Assembly (NCBI RefSeq): GCF_900100265.1
Contig: NZ_LT629696.1
Span: 124,001 to 188,000 of the forward strand
Length of the DNA stretch: 64,000 nt
Origin: Leifsonia sp. 466MF
GTDB lineage: Bacteria > Actinomycetota > Actinomycetes > Actinomycetales > Microbacteriaceae
Direction of reading: 5' to 3'
Shown: piece after piece, positions 59,447 to 64,000 of the stretch
How the letters are laid out: each line of letters begins with the position of its first letter
Numbering within the stretch: the first letter of the stretch is position 1
The notes under the pieces: generated by a model
Told to the model about the DNA's origin: nothing
The model's database searches: none
What the model saw: the letters and a program-made list of their open reading frames with translations, nothing else
Position numbers and translations under genes: made by a program

Positions 59447-60334
59447 GTGACCCCAGACGGACGCATCACCAGCGAGTTCGACGACGTGACGGTCGACATC
59501 GAGCCGGTCCGCGGCGGGATTCCTGCGTCGGCCGGGCTCTCCGACGAGGAGTGGGACGACCTGGACGACCTGGAGGACGGCCTGGACGAGGGCGACGCCG
59601 ACGATCGCGATGAGGACGACCTCGCCGACCTGGAGCTGGTGGTGCTCGATCTCGCGGGCACCACCGTCCTCGACGACGGCCTCGTGCAGCGCGCGTTCGA
59701 GCGCGCCGTCGACGCCGCGGGCCTCGCGGAGACCCCGGAGCAGCGGATCGCCGCCCTCGATGTCGTCCGCGAGACAATGGGGCAGTCGAAGCTCGCGGTC
59801 TTCCGCTCGCTGAGCGCGGACGAGGACCAGGCGCAGCACGCGGACGCCGTCTTCGAGTCGACGTACGCCGAGCTGATCGCCGCGGAGGGTCTGCAGCCCG
59901 TCCCGGGCGCGGAGGACCTCATCCGCCGGTTGCGCGCGACGGGCGTCAAGGTGGCGCTGACCACCGGGTTCTCGCGGCGCACCCGCGATGTCGTCCTCGA
60001 CGCCCTGGGCTGGCGCGACCTGGCCGATGTGACGCTGACGCCGGCCGAGGCAGGCCGAGGTCGCCCGTACCCCGATCTGCCGCTGACGGCCCTGCTGCGC
60101 ACCGGCGCATCCAGCGTCGAGGGGATGGTCGTGGTCGGCGACACCGCGAGCGACATCGCCTCGGGGATCGCCGCGGGCGCGGGCCTCGTCGTCGGCGTGC
60201 TGACGGGCGCGCACGACGAGCAGACCCTGCTGGACGCCGGCGCCGACGCGGTGCTCCCGAGCGTCGCCGACCTGCCGGAGCTGCTGGGCTACGAGGTCGA
60301 GCGCGACACGGCATCGGGACACGGCATCCGGTGA
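59447..60334 (+). CDS. Phosphonatase-like HAD hydrolase with acidic N-terminal extension
   Basis: The 295-residue protein has a HAD domain from about residue 62: LVVLDLAGTTVLDD has Ala 70 in place of the second motif-I Asp, as in phosphonatase (PhnX); MGQSKLAVFRSL supplies a Lys (115) at the PhnX Schiff-base position; VALTTGFSRRTRD and VVVGDTASDIASG are later motifs. It may cleave phosphonoacetaldehyde to acetaldehyde and phosphate. Residues 33-61 are unusual: 19 of 29 are Asp/Glu. GTG 59447; it overlaps the next gene by 4 bases. Confidence 0.85.
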   Translation: MTPDGRITSEFDDVTVDIEPVRGGIPASAGLSDEEWDDLDDLEDGLDEGDADDRDEDDLADLELVVLDLAGTTVLDDGLVQRAFERAVDAAGLAETPEQRIAALDVVRETMGQSKLAVFRSLSADEDQAQHADAVFESTYAELIAAEGLQPVPGAEDLIRRLRATGVKVALTTGFSRRTRDVVLDALGWRDLADVTLTPAEAGRGRPYPDLPLTALLRTGASSVEGMVVVGDTASDIASGIAAGAGLVVGVLTGAHDEQTLLDAGADAVLPSVADLPELLGYEVERDTASGHGIR

Positions 60335-61494
60335 CGATCAAGGCGGTGACCCCGCGCGTCGTCGAGCCGCCGGCGCGCCTGGGGATGGGGGTCAGCGTGT
60401 ATCCGTCGGCCACGGCCATGGTGTGGCCGGGCGACGCTCACACGCACGAGGCGGTGGCCGTGCCCGGCGTGCGCCTGGCGCCGGGTGACGTGCTGGTCGA
60501 GGTCGAGCTGGCGACGGTCTGCGGCACCGATGTGGAGGCGGTGCTCGGTCATCGCCGGACGCAGGCGCCGCTCGTGCTCGGCCACGAGCAGGTCGGCCGT
60601 GTGGTCGCGCTCGGCCGCGGTGGCGCGAAGACGACGGACGGACACCGCGTCTCGCTGGGGGAGCGGATCGTCTGGTCCGCCGCCGTCCCGTGCGGACGCT
60701 GCGTGCGCTGCCGCCGAGGCCTGCAACAGCAGTGCCTGAGCCTGCAGAAGTACGGACACGAGCGGATGCGCCGCGGCTGGGAGCTGTCGGGCGGCTTCGC
60801 CACGCACACGCACATCCTCGACGGCACTCCGCTCGTTCGCGTCCCGGAGGACATCCCGGCCGAGGTCCTCGCCCCGGCGTCGTGCGCGACCGCGTCGGTG
60901 GCGGCGGCGATCGAGGCGGCCGCCGAGCTCGTCCCGCTGGAGGGCGCCCTGGTGCTGATCGCCGGCGCCGGGATGCTCGGGCTGACCGCCACGGCGATGG
61001 CCGTCGAGGCCGGTGCGCGCGTGGTCGTGAGCGAGCCGATCCCCGAGCGCCGCGAGTCCGCCCTGGCTTTCGGCGCGTCGGGCGCCGCAGACCCGGCCGC
61101 GCCCGCGGGTTCTCCGACGGGACTGGCCGCCGTGCTCGCCAAGACGGGCGGCCGCACGCCGGCCCCGACTGTGGCTCTTGAGCTCTCCGGCAGCCCGGCC
61201 GCGGCGCGCTCCCTGCTCGACGCGCTCGACGTCGGCGGCGTCCTGGTGCTCGTCGGCCAGTCGGTGCCAGGGCCCGACCTCGGCATCGCGCCGGACGCCC
61301 TCATCCGGCGGCTGATCACCATCCGCGGGGTCCACAACTACGCCTCCCGCCATCTGGAGCAGGCCGTGCGGTTCCTGGCCGACGCGTGGCAGCGCTACCC
61401 CTTCGCCGAACAGGTCGGCGAGACGTTCGCGCTCGCCGACGTGGATGCGGCGCTCGCCGCCCGCACGCATCCGCGCGTCGCGGTGCGGCCGTAG
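60331..61494 (+). CDS. Zinc alcohol dehydrogenase of the HpnZ (TIGR03366) type
   Basis: The 387-residue medium-chain dehydrogenase has catalytic-zinc ligands Cys (TVCGTDVEAV) and the His-Glu of LGHEQVGRVV, structural-zinc Cys in CGRCVRCRRGLQQQC, and the NAD(P) loop VLIAGAGMLGLTATAMAVEAG. It belongs to the group found next to phosphonate catabolism genes and could reduce or oxidise the acetaldehyde product. GTG 60331 overlaps the hydrolase stop (GTGA). Confidence 0.85.
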   Translation: MTIKAVTPRVVEPPARLGMGVSVYPSATAMVWPGDAHTHEAVAVPGVRLAPGDVLVEVELATVCGTDVEAVLGHRRTQAPLVLGHEQVGRVVALGRGGAKTTDGHRVSLGERIVWSAAVPCGRCVRCRRGLQQQCLSLQKYGHERMRRGWELSGGFATHTHILDGTPLVRVPEDIPAEVLAPASCATASVAAAIEAAAELVPLEGALVLIAGAGMLGLTATAMAVEAGARVVVSEPIPERRESALAFGASGAADPAAPAGSPTGLAAVLAKTGGRTPAPTVALELSGSPAAARSLLDALDVGGVLVLVGQSVPGPDLGIAPDALIRRLITIRGVHNYASRHLEQAVRFLADAWQRYPFAEQVGETFALADVDAALAARTHPRVAVRP

Positions 61495-61497
61495 CCT
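61492..61497 (+). promoter_or_regulatory. -10 box of UDG-like gene, leaderless
   Basis: TAGCCT, which contains the stop codon of the upstream gene, then six bases to GTG 61504. Confidence 0.4.
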
Positions 61498-61503
61498 GGG
61501 GTG

Positions 61504-62109
61504 GTGTTCGACCGATTCTTCGACATGATCCGGGCCGTCCCGGTGCCGGACGACGCCGAGCTGCTGTACGGCGACGACGAGCTCGGCCGCCTGCGGGAGC
61601 GCAACCTGCGCCGCTACCTCGCGGTGCCGCACGCGCCCATCCTGCTTCTCGGCGAGGCCCCCGGCTGGCGCGGGATGACGGTGACCGGAGTGCCGTTCAC
61701 CTCGGTCCGCGAAGTGGATGCGGGCGTGCTGCCCGGTCTGGAGCTCCCGCCGCATCCGCAGGCGCCGTGGGAGGCGTCCAGCCGGGTCGTCTGGGAGACG
61801 ATGCTCGACTGGCGCGGGCCGCTGCCGTTGTCGTGGCCGATCTACCCGCACCACCCGTTCGTCGCCGGCAAACCGCAGACGAACCGCACCCCGCGCTCCT
61901 CGGAGGTGCGCGAGGGGGCGCCGGTCGCGCTGGAGCTGATCCGGGAGCTGGGCGTCGAGACGATCGTCGCGGTCGGGCGGAAGGCGCAGGGGGCGCTCGC
62001 GGAGGCGGGCATCGAGGCGCCTGCGGTGCGGCATCCCGCGCAGGGCGGAGCGCGGATGTTCTCCGAGCAGCTGATCGCGCTCAACCGGGCTATGCTCGAC
62101 GCCGGCTGA
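61504..62109 (+). CDS. Uracil-DNA glycosylase superfamily protein
   Basis: The 201-residue protein has the UDG-fold landmarks: ILLLGEAPGWRGMTVTGVPFTS (motif 1, GEAPG) and a C-terminal VRHPAQGGARMF (His loop), with VELIRELGVETIVAVGRKAQ-like core strand. These are in the right order for a family 4/5-type glycosylase that excises uracil from DNA. The four-Cys iron-sulfur motif of family 4 is not seen. The adjacent GTG at 61501 is also possible; spacing to the -10 favours 61504. Confidence 0.78.
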   Translation: MFDRFFDMIRAVPVPDDAELLYGDDELGRLRERNLRRYLAVPHAPILLLGEAPGWRGMTVTGVPFTSVREVDAGVLPGLELPPHPQAPWEASSRVVWETMLDWRGPLPLSWPIYPHHPFVAGKPQTNRTPRSSEVREGAPVALELIRELGVETIVAVGRKAQGALAEAGIEAPAVRHPAQGGARMFSEQLIALNRAMLDAG

Positions 62110-62132
62110 GCGCATCCCGCGAGGTCGACCGG

Positions 62133-62654
62133 TCAGTCGAGCGCGACGGCCTCGCGGTGCTGCCGCGTCTTCTCCAGGTACACCGCGGCGTTCTGCGCGA
62201 TGCCGCGCAGTTCGTCGTCGGTCAGCTCGCGGCGGACCTTCGCCGGAACCCCGGCAACGAGCGATCGCGGCGGGATGTCGGCGCCCTGCGTGACGACGGC
62301 TCCGGCGGCGACGAGCGATCCGGTCCCGATGCGGGCGCCGTTGAGGATGGTCGCGCTCATGCCGATGAGCACGTCGTCCTCGATCGTGCAGCCGTGGAGG
62401 ACGGCGTTGTGGCCGACGGAGACGCGCTCGCCGACGGTGAGCGGGAAGGCCGGGTCGACGTGCGCGGAGACGTTGTCCTGGAGGTTCGAATCACGTCCGA
62501 TGACGATCGGCGCGTTGTCGGCACGCACGACCGCGCCGTACCAGACGCTCGCTCCGGGATGCAGCGTGACGTCGCCGACGACGTGCGCGCCGGGCGCCAC
62601 CCAGGCGTCCTCGGCGACCTGGGGCGAGCCTCCGTCGGGGAGGGCGAAGAGCAT
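62133..62654 (-). CDS. Gamma-class carbonic anhydrase-like protein
   Basis: The 173-residue left-handed beta-helix protein is built of hexapeptide repeats (VVGDVTLHPGASVWYGAVVRAD, then IVIGRDSNLQDNVSAHVDPAF). Metal-binding His residues are in SAHVD and VGHNAVLHG. The C-terminal helix reads DDELRGIAQNAAVYLEKTR. These proteins bind metal and may hydrate CO2, though many lack activity. ATG 62654 has GGAGA at the right distance. It is divergent from the PadR gene. Confidence 0.92.
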   Translation of the reverse strand: MLFALPDGGSPQVAEDAWVAPGAHVVGDVTLHPGASVWYGAVVRADNAPIVIGRDSNLQDNVSAHVDPAFPLTVGERVSVGHNAVLHGCTIEDDVLIGMSATILNGARIGTGSLVAAGAVVTQGADIPPRSLVAGVPAKVRRELTDDELRGIAQNAAVYLEKTRQHREAVALD

Positions 62655-62687
62655 GGGATCTCCTTCCGTCCGTCGGGACCACGGTAC

Positions 62688-62716
62688 TTGACGCGTATTC
62701 ACCCATGCCGTATATT
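62688..62716 (+). promoter_or_regulatory. Promoter of the PadR-MFS operon
   Basis: TTGACG (62688-62693), a 17-base spacer, TATATT (62711-62716). Close to the sigma-70 consensus. Confidence 0.7.
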
Positions 62717-62728
62717 CCAAGTGGAATA
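62713..62728. promoter_or_regulatory. PadR-type operator overlapping the -10
   Basis: TATTCCA-AG-TGGAATA, perfect 7-bp arms. It begins inside the -10 of the promoter, so binding would block it. Confidence 0.65.
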
Positions 62729-62751
62729 ATCAACCGAACAACATTGAGAGC

Positions 62752-63330
62752 ATGTCCGAACCTCGCACCCTCACCCCCCTCGCCGTCGCCGCGCTCGCGC
62801 TGCTGGCCGAGGGCCCGTCGCATCCGTACGAGATGTACCAGACGCTCATGCAGCGTTCGGAGGACCGGCTGGTCAAGGTGCGGCCCGGCTCGCTCTACCA
62901 CACCGTCGATCGGATGGAGGCGCACGGTTTCGTGCGCGCCACCGGCACCGAGCGCGAAGGCAACCGGCCGGAGCGCACCACCTACGAGATCACCGACGCG
63001 GGCACCCGCGCGCTGGGGGAGCGCATCACCGAGATCATCGGAACGCCCACCAACGAGTACCCGGAGTTCCCGCTCGGCCTCGGCGAGGCGCACAACCTCC
63101 CCATCGAGACCGTGATCGCGCTGCTCCGCAAGCGCGTGGCCTTGATCCGGGCCGACACCGGGGTGCTGGATGGCGCTATCGCCGACCTGACGCAGCGCGG
63201 GGTGCCGGCCAAGTACTGGCTGGACGTCCGCTACCAGCGGGCGATCACCGCCACAGAGGCGGACGTGCTCGAAACCCTGATCGCAGACCTCCAATCGGGC
63301 GCCGTCTCGTGGTCCGAAGAAAAGCATTGA
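62752..63330 (+). CDS. PadR-family transcriptional repressor
   Basis: The 192-residue protein has a winged helix at about 8-90 ([57 protein letters not shown], then [14 protein letters not shown]) followed by a helical C-terminal dimer region. PadR proteins often repress a neighbouring efflux gene in response to its substrate. It is followed by the MFS gene, 10 bases later, and preceded by its likely operator. Confidence 0.92.
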   Translation: MSEPRTLTPLAVAALALLAEGPSHPYEMYQTLMQRSEDRLVKVRPGSLYHTVDRMEAHGFVRATGTEREGNRPERTTYEITDAGTRALGERITEIIGTPTNEYPEFPLGLGEAHNLPIETVIALLRKRVALIRADTGVLDGAIADLTQRGVPAKYWLDVRYQRAITATEADVLETLIADLQSGAVSWSEEKH

Positions 63331-63340
63331 GAGAAGACTC

Positions 63341-64000
63341 ATGGAACGTCAACTGAAGCCGTGGCCCGCCCTCTGGGCGCTCGTCATCGGGTTCTTCATG
63401 ATCCTGATCGACACCACCATCGTGTCGGTCGCGAACCCGTCGATCATGGAGGGCCTGAAACTCGGCACCGATTACAACGCCGTCATCTGGGTGACGAGCG
63501 CGTACCTGCTCGCCTACGCGGTGCCGCTGCTCATCACCGGCCGCCTCGGCGACCGGTTCGGCCCGAAGAACCTCTACCTGATCGGCCTGGTGGTGTTCAC
63601 CCTGGCGTCCGCCTGGTGCGGTTTCGCCGGATCCATCGGCTTCCTGATCGCCGCGCGCGTGGTCCAGGGCCTGGGCGCCGCGCTGATGACGCCGCAGACG
63701 ATGGCGGTCATCACCCGCATCTTCCCGCCGGAGCGCCGCGGCGCCGCCATGGGTCTGTGGGGCGCCGTCGCCGGCGTCGCCACCCTGATCGGCCCGCTGC
63801 TCGGCGGCGTGCTCGTCGACAGCCTGGGATGGGAGTGGATCTTCTTCATCAACGTCCCCGTCGGCATCGTGGCGTTCATCCTCGCGATGCGTCTCGTGCC
63901 GAAGCTCCCGACGCACTCGCACAGCTTCGACGTGCTCGGCGTCATCCTCTCCGGCGTCGGCATGTTCCTGCTCGTCTTCGGCATCCAGGAGGGCAGCACC
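63341..64000 (+). CDS. MFS multidrug-type transporter (DHA2-like), partial
   Basis: 220 codons are visible and the gene runs off the right edge. The frame starts [25 protein letters not shown] (the DHA2 pattern D-x-T-IV), then [30 protein letters not shown] (motif A), [41 protein letters not shown] (motif C-like) and [14 protein letters not shown]. Six helices are covered, of the expected 14. It is probably an efflux pump repressed by the PadR protein in front. Confidence 0.92.
   Translation, partial: MERQLKPWPALWALVIGFFMILIDTTIVSVANPSIMEGLKLGTDYNAVIWVTSAYLLAYAVPLLITGRLGDRFGPKNLYLIGLVVFTLASAWCGFAGSIGFLIAARVVQGLGAALMTPQTMAVITRIFPPERRGAAMGLWGAVAGVATLIGPLLGGVLVDSLGWEWIFFINVPVGIVAFILAMRLVPKLPTHSHSFDVLGVILSGVGMFLLVFGIQEGST

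Noticed and set aside
61395..61604. Short minus-strand open frame across the HpnZ / UDG-like junction
   Set aside because: Ser/Arg/Pro-rich shadow composition and no start signal.
1..64000. tRNA, rRNA, insertion sequences, CRISPR arrays, prophage genes
   Set aside because: No cloverleaf with TTCGANTC arm, transposase motif, repeat-spacer array or phage structural gene was noticed by reading; a covariance-model scan could still find a small RNA.

Overview
The window reads as chromosomal DNA of a high-GC actinobacterium, most likely a member of the Microbacteriaceae (Leifsonia/Microbacterium-like). This rests on the GC-rich codon usage (about 70% in typical genes by hand count), the frequent GTG starts, the many genes whose -10 box lies only 6-7 bases before the start codon (leaderless transcripts), and actinobacterial families such as the septum-formation domain protein, DUF3052, the Eis-like acetyltransferase and the paired LLM oxidoreductase/FMN reductase. 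I see no rRNA, tRNA, insertion sequence, prophage or CRISPR array. No stretch longer than 300 bases lacks a gene.

Region 1 (1-25 kb) is mostly housekeeping: exonuclease III, pyrE, a very long acidic septum-formation-domain protein, DUF4303, a HAD-IIA phosphatase, a TrmH-family methyltransferase, DUF3052, a metallophosphoesterase, a TetR / degenerate ABC ATPase / YhgE-Pip operon, purA, an Eis-like acetyltransferase, an SDR, chorismate mutase, a MacB-like ABC exporter, a processive family-2 glycosyltransferase, an FMN reductase with its LLM partner, a LysM lipoprotein and an EamA permease.

Region 2 (24.4-33.5 kb) is a carbohydrate locus. A minus-strand operon (binding protein, two permeases, NanE epimerase, ROK kinase) faces a plus-strand set (GntR/UTRA regulator, DUF4127 protein, secreted DUF4434-FnIII-discoidin protein). 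Four copies of a palindrome of the form AATGG-N6-CCATT lie in its two control regions and probably define the GntR regulon.

Region 3 (33.5-51 kb) holds an esterase, purL, a sigma/anti-sigma-like pair, and a second sugar locus: a peptide-type ABC transporter with a fused double ATPase, and a LacI regulator divergent from GH35 and GH3 glycosidases, with tandem LacI-type operators between. After these come five tightly packed small genes that I cannot assign, and a TfoX_N protein. This whole block separates purL from purS-purQ.

Region 4 (51.3-64 kb) contains purQ-purS and then a tryptophan-degradation operon (kynA, an amidohydrolase in the slot expected for kynurenine formamidase, kynU, a PaaX-type regulator). 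Further on are a PhzF protein, a probable aminoethylphosphonate-degradation trio (HpnW-type FAD oxidase, phosphonatase-like hydrolase with an acidic extension, HpnZ-type dehydrogenase), a uracil-DNA glycosylase-like protein, a gamma-carbonic anhydrase, and a PadR-MFS pair cut by the right edge.
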